Assembly (NCBI GenBank): GCA_000320545.1
Contig: ADNK01000029.1
Span: 48,501-112,500 of the forward strand
Reading direction: 5' to 3'
Length of the DNA stretch: 64,000 nucleotides
From: Bigelowiella natans CCMP2755
Lineage: Eukaryota > Cercozoa > Chlorarachniophyceae
Made by a program: the position numbers and the translations under genes. The notes beneath the pieces are model-generated. The model was not told the DNA's origin. It saw only the letters and a list, made by a program, of their open reading frames with translations, and made no database searches. Of the stretch, positions 50,050 through 62,447 are shown in pieces. The first letter of the stretch is position 1. Each line of letters opens with the position of its first letter.

Positions 50050-50708
50050 TGGGAGCGGATTATTTAGCCACTGCAGTCGTGTTCTTAAATGTATGTCTTA
50101 CATCACTGTACCAGTCCGATCCATGAAGCTCCTATGTCTAGATGTGAATATCGCCGTGTCGGCATGACTACAACCAGAATGACACAATTGCAATTGAATG
50201 TATGACATGCTAGCAAGCTAGCATGCCACAACGCATGCATGTGTGCTAGCATGTACGCGATGACAGCACAGAAGCAGCTAGCTGCTCTAGCAGACAAAGC
50301 GCAACAAAGTGTGCACTCATCTAGCACTGCATGTGCATGTGATGCACACATGACACATTCTGCATTGCCATGGGTTGCCCGGTCATGTTCGACATGTGCA
50401 TCTGCATCTCATGATTGTGTCGAACCTCACGTGCGTGGAACTGACAATGCATGGCTCACACAGCTAGCCACGCTAGCACGCTAGACGTGCCGCATGGTGC
50501 TGCCACATGAGTCCATCTTTCATGCATTGGACGTGCAACAGCGCTGCGCAGCTTGTTGATGCAACGGTCATTCACCATCTTGTCAAGCCAGCCAGGGAGC
50601 TTGTGAGCAGTGCAGAAAGGTGCGTTGGTTCACAGACGCAGGTGCACGATGACGGAACAAAGAAACGCAGACGCTGACGACGCAAGCATCAATCCTGAGC
50701 AGGAATTG

Positions 50709-50799
50709 GAACAATGAACAATGATGAAAAACTACGTTTCCAAAGTGTGATGAGGCACTTGCAATGTGCGAAATGCAGTGCCTCGAACTGGCTTCGGAA
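50709..50799 (+). repeat. Dispersed repeat, copy 2
   Basis: Matches 39099-39193 over about 90 bp with scattered substitutions and a short gap. The linked piece CGACGCAAGCATCAATCCTG ends at the left edge of this copy, whereas in copy 1 it follows at a distance. Confidence 0.75.
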
Positions 50800-51336
50800 G
50801 TGTTTTCGTGCGGGGACCCGCTAGACCGCCTGCCGCTTCTCTTGGTTAGGCCTGCCTGCTACTAGCTAGCTACGTCGCGACAAAAGATCTGGCCTACTTT
50901 AGGCCATTGTTCGATTGTCATCACAACCGAGATGCACACTGCGACGTGCAGTGTCTCCCATGCAAATGCAAATTCTGAGGCCATTTTCACCAAATTGTGT
51001 GTTTTCGGGAAGCTTGCTGATCAGTTCTGCATCACCCGAGACTAGTGTGACAACGATGGTGGCTGCTCCCGTGATGATGGTGGTCGCTCTCAGGGCTTTC
51101 TAAGGACTTGGGTCAGTCAAAAAAGCTTGCCTGATGTTCTAAGACGTCTCTATGTTTAACTGCAAGTCAATTCTTTGGATCTGATGTCCATTTTGCTGGC
51201 TGGTCAGGGGGGGGGGGGGGGTTCTCGATGCCGAAATAAGCAAGCACTACACAAATGTTCTTTTGCTTGGCGCGAGGAAATCCACGGATCCCAAGTTTTA
51301 ATTCTTGATTATCCATGAACCACCAGGAGAAGGGAG

Positions 51337-53722
51337 ATGGCAAAAGTGCCTTACTTTAGCTTTGATGACACTCTTTCCGTTGAAGACCGGGGATCGTCGT
51401 CTCCCGCCAATGGGAGGAACAACATGACCACTGCGATCTCAACGGACTCAACACAATCAATTGAAGTAGCTAGCCACCACAACCATCTTTCGGAGTACCC
51501 TCTCTCCTCTTATCAAGATGCCGTCTCAGCTGGCGTGCAGGCCCGCAGCATCATTTTCGTAGGAAGCGTATCAGATCCTCCGAAGAGAAAAGGTAAGCAC
51601 GTATCAATGAACTGAACAAGGGAGGAGATCGACTAAAAATTCAACTCATGATTATAATGGATTGTCCCATCTCCTATGACTCTGAAAAGCGAGGCCACAA
51701 TGGCAGAAATAGCCCTCGTGGTGTTCCCAGAATCATCCTCGTTTTTGCTCACAACTTTCTCAGGGCTCGCATCCCAGCTGGCATCGGCAACATGTAGCTG
51801 GCAGGCAGCAACCTTGATTCTTTGGATTCTTGCATTTGCAGGATTCGGAACTCTTTACAGCTCCTACAGCTCAAATTGGCGTACGCATATTCCACCAACG
51901 ATCAAAGAGCCTGTGGGGCGAAGCGCTGTGCCCACTCGGCCGTTGTCATCATCATCATCATCATCATCATCTCATCATCATAGTAGAATGCATCATCTTG
52001 GAAACAGCAACCCATCATCGATGACCACTACTAAAAGTGATAGGCATGAGCAGAAAGTGTTGGGCGAGGACTGCGAGCCGTTGCCTCTTTGGACGTTCTA
52101 TTCGTCCGTTGCTATGTTGGGATTATTGGCTCTTTCTCTCTTGCTCATGTGCTGTGAAAACGCCAATATTGGAGGTGAGTTGATGCCTGGACGACACAGC
52201 TCGATGTTAGTCCGGTTAGGACGAAAGTTTATTGTTACGCTACTGTTTTTTTGATCCATCGGTCGTCTGTTCCAAGGGAGTATCCATCACTATCATCACC
52301 ACTAAAAGACTAACAATAAACTTCCTCCTCGCAGGTGAGATTATCTCGATATGGTTGATCGGTGGCAGCCACTGTTTGGTGTTGCTGGGTCTATGTGCTG
52401 GCTTCGTATGGGTGTGCGTGGTAGGCTGGGTGTGGTTGCTGTCGACCCCTGTAACTTGCGGCCCGGCTTTATGGGAGCGCACGGTGCTGCTATTACCCTT
52501 CCTCTCCATCCTTTTTTGTGTCATGTTCCTCGTGCGCGTGGCCTACATGCTCGACTCGTCGGATGGCGGCGGTGGCGGCGGCGACACGATTGTCCGAGAC
52601 GGCAGTGCTGCTCAGTGGGATTATGCTGAGGCCGCCACGGCTATTTCACACCCGCCGAACAGAAGCGATCGCTATAATGAGGGTGGATGCTGTTCCTCCA
52701 TAATAGCGTCCTTTCTTGATTGCTTCTTCCTTTCGCACTACTTTGCGAACAACAGAAGGGAGGGAGAGCGGCTGCCTCTTTATGGATTGAGCGTCGAGGA
52801 TGAGGTGGCGAAGACCACTGCGGACCACGACGAGAAGCATGTTCCGGCATCCTCGTTGATCTCTATGACGCCAAGGGCCAAAAGCAGCACAAGTAAGCTG
52901 TCTATGCAGCAAATTGCAGACGTTGTAAAAAGGAGGTGGGATCAGTGTCGATACCTTGACCGCATCCGCAGCGGGAAAAAGAAGAATGCGGAGAAGAATG
53001 ATGCACGCCATGAGGGTGTTAGCATCACCAGCAGCAGCTGGATTAGTAGCAGACGTGAACACTGCGACGACGACGGCGACAACGACGGCAGCAGTCTCCC
53101 ATTTGAGCGTGAAGGCCATCATTATTTCAAGAATTATGGGGAGGCCAATGAAGAAGAGGATGAGGAGAGAGGCAATGAGGAGGAGATAAAGGGAGGGAAT
53201 AGGGAGGAGAAAGTTGATAAAGAGGAGGACGTGGAGCTCGGAATACGTTTCAAAGAATTTTCGGAACATTTTGCTGGATTCTTCGACGAGATCGGCACTA
53301 AAATGGGCCACCGATTATTCAACTCGCTTGCGGATGTCAATGGGCGACTCTCCCTTTCCAAGTTGCAGAATGGAATCTATCGCTGGGGACAAGGGAGCAT
53401 GCGCGACAAGTTGACTCTGCTCTTCGACATGTGGGACCTGAATCGTAATGGTAAGCTGGACAGGGAAGAGATCCATGACATGATGAACGTCCTAACAAAG
53501 AGCTCTGGAACGACGTTTCTCTCGGCTGCGCTCCATCTCGGCAACGCAGACACGACCAGAGATGAGATTAGGGAGCGCATGGACGCGATTTTGGAAAGAT
53601 TCGAGGCGTCACTCGACAGCAACAGCGACGATGCGATCAAGCTCGATGACTGGCTCAGATTTGCAGAAGGAGACGAAGACATACACCGCTTTCTCGAGCG
53701 CTTCACCGTTAGGTCATTTTAG
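51337..53722 (+). CDS. Four-TM protein with a C-terminal EF-hand region (695 aa)
   Basis: Three exons, 51337-51592, 51731-52174 and 52335-53722 (TAG), chain in phase (2,088 nt). Hydrophobic segments: LILWILAFAGFGTLY, SVAMLGLLALSLLLMC, CLVLLGLCAGFVWVCVVGW and VLLLPFLSILFCVMFLV. The N-terminal 90 residues are polar. Between TM1 and TM2 lies a Ser/His run from a TCA repeat (51,945-51,980). The C-terminal half is cytosolic-looking: an acidic Glu-rich linker, then an EF-hand array. Around residues 601-612 the loop DLNRNGKLDREE has all canonical calcium ligands (D1, N3, N5, D9, E12). The loop before it (ADVNGRLSLSKL) and the one after (DSNSDDAIKLDD) are degenerate. This suggests a membrane protein gated or tethered by calcium. 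I cannot assign it to a channel or receptor family: no pore motif is seen. Confidence 0.82.
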
Positions 53723-55309
53723 ATTGCATGGCAAATCACAAAGATGGAAAATTTGCCATGTTCTCATCTGATGATTGTCCCAACTTGGAGTAGTAACAAC
53801 ATGACAAAATGAACGTAAACAGAAAATGTCGCCCTTGGTTCCTTGCGATTCATTGTCAACAAACCCTAGCGTTTGACAGCACCTGTTTTGCCACACCTGT
53901 CGTGTCGTGCTAGAGATTGACAGGACCACTACTTTCCAGTTCACAGAGCACGCGTTCGAGCGTGTCTGCCACATGTTGCTTTCAACCTGGAGAAAGGTGC
54001 GCACGCTTGCACGATGCACACTGCCACGCGATGGATGCATGCCCCGCGAATTCTGGCAATTTGACTGCCGTCTTGGACCATCCTAGCATGTTGTTGCATG
54101 AACAAAGATCTGTCTTCAGCTCTGCTCTCGGAAAATGACTTGCTGAGCTGTGCTGCCCAGCTGTCCTTTTCATTCGCAAGTGCTAGCGCTAGTGGTGGCC
54201 TCTTTGGCTGCACAGTTGTCAAAGCGCACCGATTTTGCTGCAATCATTTTGCACGGCCAGCACCAACGACACGCAAAATCATCCACCTTTGTGGATGACA
54301 TGTGGATAATCATGATCTTCTCCAAACACATCATGGCCAAGCAAACTAGAACACCAAGATTGCGCAACGTGCATTGCAAACAGGTTGTCAATGTGAACTA
54401 GCGCAGCGCCACAGAAATTGGTACAACCGATGTGCACATTTCTCGCATGAAAAGAAATCCTCAAAATCATGCATTGCAACGTGGTGGTGAAGCAACTGGA
54501 GAATGCTCAACACCTATGCATGGCTGAACACAATCGACAAAATGAAATGTGACTGACACAGGTACTCAAGGATGACCATTGAACAGATTCAAATGATTCA
54601 TCACATCCGTCTTGCACATTGCACAAAACATCACTGCGTCCAAAATTTAATGAACGTGCATGGTTGTCTCCTTCATTTGCTCACCATGTGCTACGACAGC
54701 TTCACATGGTCTACTGACATGTGCACCAACTAACACAGCGCATCATCAGATGAGTTTGTAACAATTGACTTGTGTTCATTTGCCTCGTAGATTCTAGTGA
54801 GCAGTGTAAGTTGATGAGCAAATAGCTGCGTTTGGGTGGGCAATGAGTCCAGGTTCATCCAAGACAGAATCCTCTCTAGGTTCATCACTCTCACTAATGC
54901 TGTAGTGGCCGGGGAAATAAGCTGTAGTTGACGTCGTCAGGGTGTTTGCTTTGTATGTTGGGCTACTGAAATCGACATTAAGATTGCGATGTCCTGTCGT
55001 GTATCATTTGTTTGTCAATGTACTAATAGGCGACGTATACGGTGCACTGCTGCTGCAATGCGGTGCGCAATAAGCAGGGATTGAGCTGACATGAAAATCG
55101 CCCTAATTTAAAAGTAGCGAACGTGCAAAATGTAGTTTGATGCTATGCATAGCGCTAAAATGAAGCAAAGTTCTTGCCTATGTGAGACAATGATGACAGT
55201 AAGTTACAATTATTACAGGCTATACATGCTTTGTTGAACTCTAATTTTGCTTCAACGAGACCAACTTTTCATTGATATTTTGAGCAATTATCATTGATAT
55301 TTTGCTCAA
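53723..55309. other. Intergenic between two convergent genes
   Basis: No gene supported. About 53,930-54,780 is moderately CATG/TGCA-rich and contains the degenerate MITE arm at 54569-54642. A short repeat ATCATTGATATTTTG occurs twice near 55,272-55,306, just past the kinesin stop. Confidence 0.55.
54569..54642 (+). mobile_element. Degenerate arm of the MITE family
   Basis: AGGATGACCATTGAACA, a TTCAAATGATT core, ATCACATCCGTCTTG and ACAAAACATCACTGCG align with the left arm and inner part of the element at 13529-13703. No convincing right arm follows, although AATTTAATGAAC at about 54,644 may be its remnant. Confidence 0.5.
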
Positions 55310-56025
55310 TTATCCCCCGCTAAGCTTACTTTCTAAGTCTGCTACGCGACGCTCTAACGCCTTGTTTTGAGCGGCTAAGTCCGCATCTTCACCCTCGATT
55401 TCATTAACCACGTTCTTCGCATATTCTGCATATCGCATCGAGTCCATACTTTCTTGTCGGTTGTGCGAAGCCGGCCCAATGTTGACAAACATGAGAGTCT
55501 TTGCACCTCCCCCGATGGAGTCTTGGAGAATCTCTGTGAGGAAGTTTCCACGGTACTGTGGCTTTTGTTTCTTATCACCCGAGGAGAGGACGAGGAATAA
55601 GTTACGAAGCATACCAAGACTCTGGTTAATCGCTACACCCTCGGCGATCATCGCCTCACGCTGCTTCTTATCCAAGTCCTCGGACATAGCCGTCTTTTCA
55701 GCCTTCTCGGAACCGGCCAAGTCAACCAGCGTAAGCTTACCATTGATGACCTTCTTAGTTTTTTTGTTCTCGGTGCGAATATGTACGATCGTGATCAAGT
55801 GAGACCGAGAACTTTCGTCGTTGAGACCGGTTGCGCGTGTGAAGCGACATTGCTCTGCGCTAGTGCACTCCTCATACATATCCTCGTATGTAGTGAACCG
55901 CCGTTCCTTGGCTGCTTTTATGAATGTCTTCTTCTTTTTCTTCCCCGTCGTGATGACCTGAAACGAGGGATGAGTGGTGTGTGAGGTTGTTATCTTCGAT
56001 TTGCTCTTACTATTTCTCCTCCACA

Positions 56026-56070
<45 letters not shown>

Positions 56071-59000
56071 ACACACGCCATACCAGATATTTTACTCCAA
56101 CTGCTACACTACCTTAAGTTCTGCTCCTTTGTATTCCGGAAACTTCGTGGGCGCCTTACTGCTAACCTTCTTCTTGCTCTTCGCATTCTCTTCACTCAAG
56201 TACCACCTGACATAATGATTACCATGTTATTACTAATCATGATGGTGGTAGAGATATATGAGTCTGTCAGCGTAAGTGCTCGAATGAAAACGTGTATTTC
56301 TTTCGCCAAGATGTGGAGGCTGCTTACAGGTCACGGAGCTGCTGCTTTTTCTTCTGTCCATAAATCTCGATCATCTGAACCCTGAACTCGTAGTCGAACA
56401 CCGCCTTTTGGTCTTCCTTGACTTTGAATAGTTCTCGGAACATACGAGGTTTGATTCCCTCATTTACCGGGTCACCCTTGATACCTGACATCGTCCACGT
56501 CTTTCCGGTACCTAATGAGGAGGAGAACAACAGGGAACAACAGGTAAACACTCTGTCAGTTTGATGAAGACCAGGATGCGCTTTGTGTGCCGGGGAGAAG
56601 AGAGGCCGTCACTAATGGAGTGCTCGCAGTTGCGAAGTGATTTTTTTAAAAAATACCATACGTTGCGAGGCAACGCATTTTGGTGGTCATATGTGCATAC
56701 TGTTATAGCCCACCTGACTGTCCGTAGGCAAAAATACAAGTATTCTGCCCGCTCATAGCAACTTCAGCGTAGAGCTTGGTCTCGTCGAAGACCGCCGACT
56801 GATTACCCTTTTCTGCTGGGAAATTAGGGAAGACATGGTCGAATGAATAGTCCTTCCAATCATCGCTAATTGCTCCAGAGAGGTCCTTCTTTGGATCGTT
56901 TAGCTGTAACGTCCAGTCATTAATTCCTGTTCGTATGCACCCTATAGCATTCATCTCCTTTTCCTTCCTGCTGAAGGGCCTCACGCGACAGAAGACGCGG
57001 ATGTTCCCCTTATAGTTCATTAACTCGATCTGCAGTTTCTTACGCATCTGCGCTTCTTCGAGCACAGCTTTTGCGTTATGGTTAGCAAGGTCTTCCCACT
57101 TCTTGGACGTGGTTTTCCACTCTTCAATTGTGGCTTTGTGGGTTTCGATCTCACCTTCAAGCTTCTTTCCTTCAGCAATGAGCTGGTCGCAGCGCTCAAA
57201 TGTTTCTTTGCTCTCTTTTTTCAGCTTAGCCAAAGCTGCTTCTACACCCTTCTTCTCAGATTCTGTTGTCTGCAGCGTTTGCGTTGTTTCGTTGAGCTTA
57301 GCCTCCAGAGCCTTCTTTTCCTCTCCCAAGGAACCTTGGGCTTTTTGAGCGGCTTCCTCTGCTGCCTTCATTTCTTCCCTGAGTTTCTGCATAGCTTCTT
57401 CTTTGGTCTGAATGTCGGCAGCGTGTTTGTCCTCCGCGTTCTTCACTGCAACAGCGTGTTCTTCACTTAATTGCTTCATCTTCCCTTCGAACATTGATTT
57501 TGAGTCCTTTGTGGCCGCCTCGAAGGCCTCATTCGCCTCTTTCAGCTTGCCCTCGAGTGTGGAGATTGCCTGTTTGGCCGCTTCTTCCTTCTCCTCAGCT
57601 TTCTTCTCTTTTTCAGCAGCATCCTTTTCGCCCTCCTCAAGTTGCTGCTTCAACTGAGCGCTCTGTTGCTTAAGCTCCACAATCTGCGATTGCATCTTAG
57701 CAGCACCCTCTCCACTGCTGTTCTTGAGACTTTCCACTGACTCCTCTAGAATTTTCACTTTGTCCTCCAACGTCTTCTTCTCACTCTCCAAACCTTTGTT
57801 TGTGTCTTTGAGTGTCTTCAGTTCGGCCTCAAGCTCAGCATTGTTGCTATCGTCAGACGAAACGGCTGAGGCGGCTGAGGCGGCTGTGGGAGCAGGAGCA
57901 GCAGAGGCGGCGGTTGCGTTTGTTTTGACCTCATCCAATTCCTTCTGAAGACTGTGGACCTGCGTCTTTAACTTCTTCACCTCACCAGAGTCATTGTCCG
58001 AGGGTTTCGCAAGTTCTTGTTGGAGTTCTTTCACCTGGGTGCGCAGTCTTTCGACTTCAGCAGTTGAAGCAGCGTTGGCTACCTGTGGTTTGCTACTCCC
58101 ATTCTTTTTCGCGTCAGCCAGCTGGGCTTTAAGTTTCTTAATCTGAGACTGAAGCGCCTTCACCTGAGAGGGATGTTTGCTGACTTGCTGCTTGAGACTA
58201 TCCACTTGACGTTTTAATCCTTGGACCTGATATTTCCACACAGAGAAGGAATGTATGTTGTAAGAGGTATAATGAGTGCTTGTATCTAAGGAGGGGCAGC
58301 AACCATATCGTTATGAACATAGGAAGACAACTGACCTCTGCATTCGTATCAGAATCGCTAACAGTAGTGATGGGCTTAGGAGCTGGCTTGACCTCGCCCC
58401 CTTTGGCCTTAATCTCTTCTTGCAACTGTCCAACGTACGCCTCCTTTGATTTTAGCTCAGCAGCAAGCTCCTGGATCCTTGAGTTCAGCTTTTGCATCTC
58501 CTCGGTATCGGCTACAGCTGCTGAAGCCGCGGACGATGAGGATGTTGCTGCTGTCTCCAGCGACTCAACTTTAGCACGAAGCTGCTTAATCTCAACCTGG
58601 ATCAATCGCGATAACAATTCAGCTTGGGATATGTGAAGGCACACGCACTTTTGCAGCAGGCGCATAATGCATACAAACACGCATGTTCTCAAGAAGATTT
58701 GCGCGCAAAGATGCAATCACCAACACCACTATCATCATTACCTCTGCCTTGACGCTTTCCTTCGCCATGGACTCTGCATGCTTGGCTTTGGATTCAGCAC
58801 TTGATAGTTTCGCTTGTGTGTCGGAATACTTGGTTTTGATCTGTCTCAATTCGTCCTGGAGAGAGGTCACTTTCTGTTCGGAGTCTTTGAGGGCTGATTG
58901 CGACTCAGCAACTTCCTTTTGCATTCGTTTCACCTCATTCTCTTGCTCGTCAAGCTTGGCCTTGAGCTTTTGAACCTGTTCGGGGTCGATCTTTGCCTTA

Positions 59001-60529
59001 AGATTAAGTATTTCGACCCGTTTCTCCTCTATCGTCGTGTTTGCTGTATCAAGTTTCTTCTGAACTTTTTCGATATCGCCCTTCATGCTCATAATCTTGA
59101 GACTCTCGTCTTGGATTTGGCGGAGCATCTTTTTCTTCTCCAACTCAAGCTCTCGAACCTTATCCTTCTCAGCGAGTAAGAGACCAGCTAGTGGATTCTT
59201 CTTTGCCTGTCCAGCGTTGTCTTCGGAAGGAGGCGCACTATTGTTCTTTACTATTTCCTTCGTCGATTCTAGTTTCTTCTTAAGATCCGATTCCTGGTTA
59301 GCCAAGGTCTTTTCAGCCTCCGCCTGGCGTTTCTTAGCTTGTTGGGCGGCAACCTTGGATTCCTTCAGCTTCTCTCTCACCTCCTTATGTGACTTTTTAA
59401 GTACCACAAGGTCCTTCTCGCGAGCCTTAATCTGCTTCAATAGCTCCTTCTTTTCAGCGTCATCGCCGTCTTCGTCCATAGCCTTCACACGCTTTTTCAT
59501 CTCAGCCCATTCTTTTTTCTTTTGGGTGAACTCTTCCTTGAATTTTTCTCGCTGTTGAGTTAGAATCTTTTGAGCTTCCATGTTAGCCTTTCGTTCCAGT
59601 TGTAGCTCTTCCTTATGCTGTTTCAGCTGCGCCTGTAACTCTTGTTTTTGGCGCTCAAGGGCTCGGACCTTCTGCTTAGCATCTGATACTTCGGTATCAA
59701 CACCTTGTGTTGCGTCCATTACTGCCTGTATGTCTTCCATTCTCTTTATAGCGCTGTCTTTCTCATCTTTAAGGTTTTGAACCTTACTCTCAAGAGACTT
59801 CAATTTGCCCTCTGCGGCATCCTTCGCCTTTTTGGTGTCTAGAAGCTCCCTTTTCTTCTCATCGACCTTGAGGGACACCATGTGGATCTTCTCTTCGTAG
59901 CTCTTATATTTGAATTCTGCCATACGTACCTTCTCCTCTGCTGCATCCAGAAGCTTCTGCTTTGAAGAAACCTGTTCACTTTTTTCACCAATGATTTTGG
60001 CTTGGTCAGAAATCTTATCGGATTGCTTGGCAATCTTATCCTTCTGCTCGCTGATGGTGCGCTCATCTTCAACAGAACGCTTATATTCTACTTTAGGCTT
60101 GGCGGATTTAAATTCCTCCACTTGTTGCTCGAGCATGCGTTTGGAGAACAGAAGCTCCTCACGCTCCTTAATCCAACTCTGCGGGATATTAACCTCAGCT
60201 TCACCATCGTTGGCCGAAGATGACGAGGCAGCAGCAAAGTTAGAGGTCTTTGAGAGGGTCTTCTGCTGGTCAAGCTCGATCTCAAGACGTACAATCTTCT
60301 CCTTGAGCTCTTTCTGTGCTGCCTTCAGAGCTTCGTCTTTTTCATCACTGAGCGTGCGTTTCTCCATCTCCTTCTCATCAACCTTTTTCCTAAGCTTTTT
60401 CTCAGCAGTTTCTCTCTCGGCGTCTTTTTCTTTGATGATTTTTGCTATTTCTTTCTCATGTAGCTTTTTCGCATTGTCGAGTTTCTGTTGACCCTCATTA
60501 AGACCCTTCTCCATATTCTTCAAATACCT

Positions 60530-60613
<84 letters not shown>

Positions 60614-62372
60614 GTGTGTGTGTGTGTATTGCTACTATATTATTTCTTGCTAGGATGCTAGTGGGCACATAGATCTCGAATGGAACAGTTGTTGCATGAC
60701 GAGTCATTCATTCATAAAACATTTTGAAATTCTCCATACGATGAGTTCTTCTCCTGTATTTGCTTCTCATAAAAAGAAACTTTTTCCTCGAAGTTCTTCT
60801 TCCCCTCTGCAACTTTGCTGTCCAGTTCCTTCTGTTTTTCGTCAATCTGCTGCTGCTTCTTTTCCAAAGCTTTGTTATGCTCCGTTTCCTTCAGCCGCAA
60901 ATTGACTTTGAAGTTGTTTCGGATATTTGTGAGGTTGTCATTGTATTCTTCTTCCTGCTCTCGACGTTTTTTCTCATATTCCTTTTGCTTTTTGTCTACG
61001 AAAGCCTTATGCTCGCTGTCCTTGGTCTCGAGCCGTCCGTCATAATCTTGCTTCATTAATTTGATTTTTTTCTCGTATTCAGCAATCCTGATGAGAAACA
61101 GAATGAGAGAAAACAAAGGGTGGTCAAAAGACCGACGAATTCTAGCAATAGGTAGAGGTTGAGAACAACAATTGAACTCGACGCGAAGATAAAATGGAAA
61201 TGGCATCACAAAAATGAGTAGCGACAGTTTAGTACGGCCAGAGAAGGGTGGGGTGCAGGAAAGAAGTAGGGAACATGTTAATAACGATGGAAAATTGGAG
61301 CATTATCCTATGTTATTGCCCTTCTGTATTTTCTTCCAAAGCAAAACTACTAGCTATACCAACCCCTGCTTCCATTTTTGCCGCAGCGATTCCATCATTG
61401 TCGTAAGTTCCTTTCTTATCTCTTTTTCATTGACTTTTGCGCGTTTGTCCATTTGCTTTAACTCCGATATGTAGTCATCATTTAGTTTCTGATGAGATTG
61501 AAAAGAGAAGCCATTAATGATTTTGATTGTGTTAACTTAATATTTATCTATGTTAGAGTCACTAGTGTTCCGTAGTGAAAATACTATTTTAACGTTTTTT
61601 GCAATCTGGAGAACACGCAATATCCCCTTCCTCTGTGTGTTCTATTTTTTTAATGCTACTACCTTTATTTCTCCTTCCTTCTTTTCAGCGAGACTTTTTC
61701 TCATTTCTTCTGCCTCCTTCAGCTGCTGTTTTCTCAGAGCTTCCTCGGCCTATGATTTATTTATGTCAATTTTTAGTGTCTTAGATTATTTGTGCTGCAA
61801 TGACACCTATTTGTCTTTACCCACCTCTCTAGTCTGCTCCATTTCCAATTTCTGTTGTTCGATAAGGGCTTTCAATTCGACTATTTTTTTACGAGCTCCA
61901 TCTAAAAATTAGAATAACGTTTGAATTATTAGTAATTAATCATTAGGATGAAATGACCCAAGCAAATCATATTTTCTTTGTCACGCCGTAATTCTCTTCT
62001 ATTGAGGTAAATATCTTCGCACATTTCTCTTCTCCTTATTCTCCTTACTATTACAAAGGTTTTTTAAACACGGTCACCTTTAACTGCCTGAATTCTAGAG
62101 TTGTCCTCCTTTCGGATTTGCTGCAACGTTAAATCGTGCTTCTGCTTAAGCGACTTGATGATATTTAAGTGCTCCTGCTTCTGCACGTCCATCTGCTCGC
62201 CCATCGCGACTATCTTTTTTCGCGCCACAAGGAATGGAATGTAATGGACCTCCCCATCCTCTGTCCATTCTTCTGCCTTCCGTGGCTTTCCGACAAGTCT
62301 CCCATGCGTTGACTTCTGCTGCTGCATGTCCATCACGTCTGACTTCAGTGGAGAGACCTTCCCAGATGGCAT
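55310..62372 (-). CDS. Kinesin-14 (C-terminal motor) with a very long coiled coil (about 1,808 aa)
   Basis: Eleven exons on the minus strand: 62372-62078, 61901-61825, 61749-61663, 61488-61364, 61087-60721, 60517-58742, 58596-58336, 58226-56714, 56511-56328, 56206-56113 and 55957-55310. All phases agree (5,427 nt). Residues 1-1,400 are mostly coiled coil. The motor occupies about 1,400-1,775: NIRVFCRVRPF, the P-loop GQSGTGKTW split by an intron, switch I NDESSRSH and switch II LVDLAGSE, with INQSLGMLRN helix alpha-4 sequence. A motor behind a coiled coil, with a KGNIRVFCRVRP-type neck junction, defines the minus-end-directed kinesin-14 class. It moves or crosslinks microtubules in spindles or axonemes. 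The segment after EIYGQ is Lys-rich (KKKQQLRDL ... KSKKKVSSK ... GKKKKKTF) and longer than usual. The first exon may extend to 62447 if an upstream exon exists. Introns hold (CA)n and TA tracts. Confidence 0.92.
56031..56066. repeat. (CA)n in a kinesin intron
   Basis: CA repeat of about 36 bp in intron 56112-55958, which is (GT)n on the sense strand and splits the motor domain. Confidence 0.85.
60531..60626. repeat. Compound (CA)-(TA)-(GT) tract abutting a splice acceptor
   Basis: On the kinesin sense strand this reads (CA)n, then about 56 bp of (TA)n, then (GT)n, then TAG. The phase-consistent acceptor (GAAG before AATATGG, exon start 60517) is only about 14 nt further. The tract fills nearly half of intron 60720-60518 and is a perfect inverted arrangement (CA..TA..TG) able to fold on itself. 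Confidence 0.85.
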
Positions 62373-62447
62373 AGTGGATATCTTCTCTAGATCAGGACTG
62401 AAAACCGTGTAGTGAGGCCGAAAGTCACTTTCTAGAGATCCAACTCC

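Larger units (their letters stand above)
49927..51336. other. Intergenic, the densest CATG/TGCA/CTAG island
   Basis: After the HECT stop comes a polyadenylation signal at 50044. From about 50,140 to 50,870 the sequence is packed with GCATGC, TGCA, CATG and GCTAGC words (for example 50,205-50,300) and contains the repeat copy at 50709-50799. A G-run of about 14 lies at 51,207-51,221. No gene supported. Confidence 0.6.

Noticed and set aside
54569-54642. A complete second MITE
   Set aside because: Only one arm aligns well; the other side is too degenerate to call a full element.
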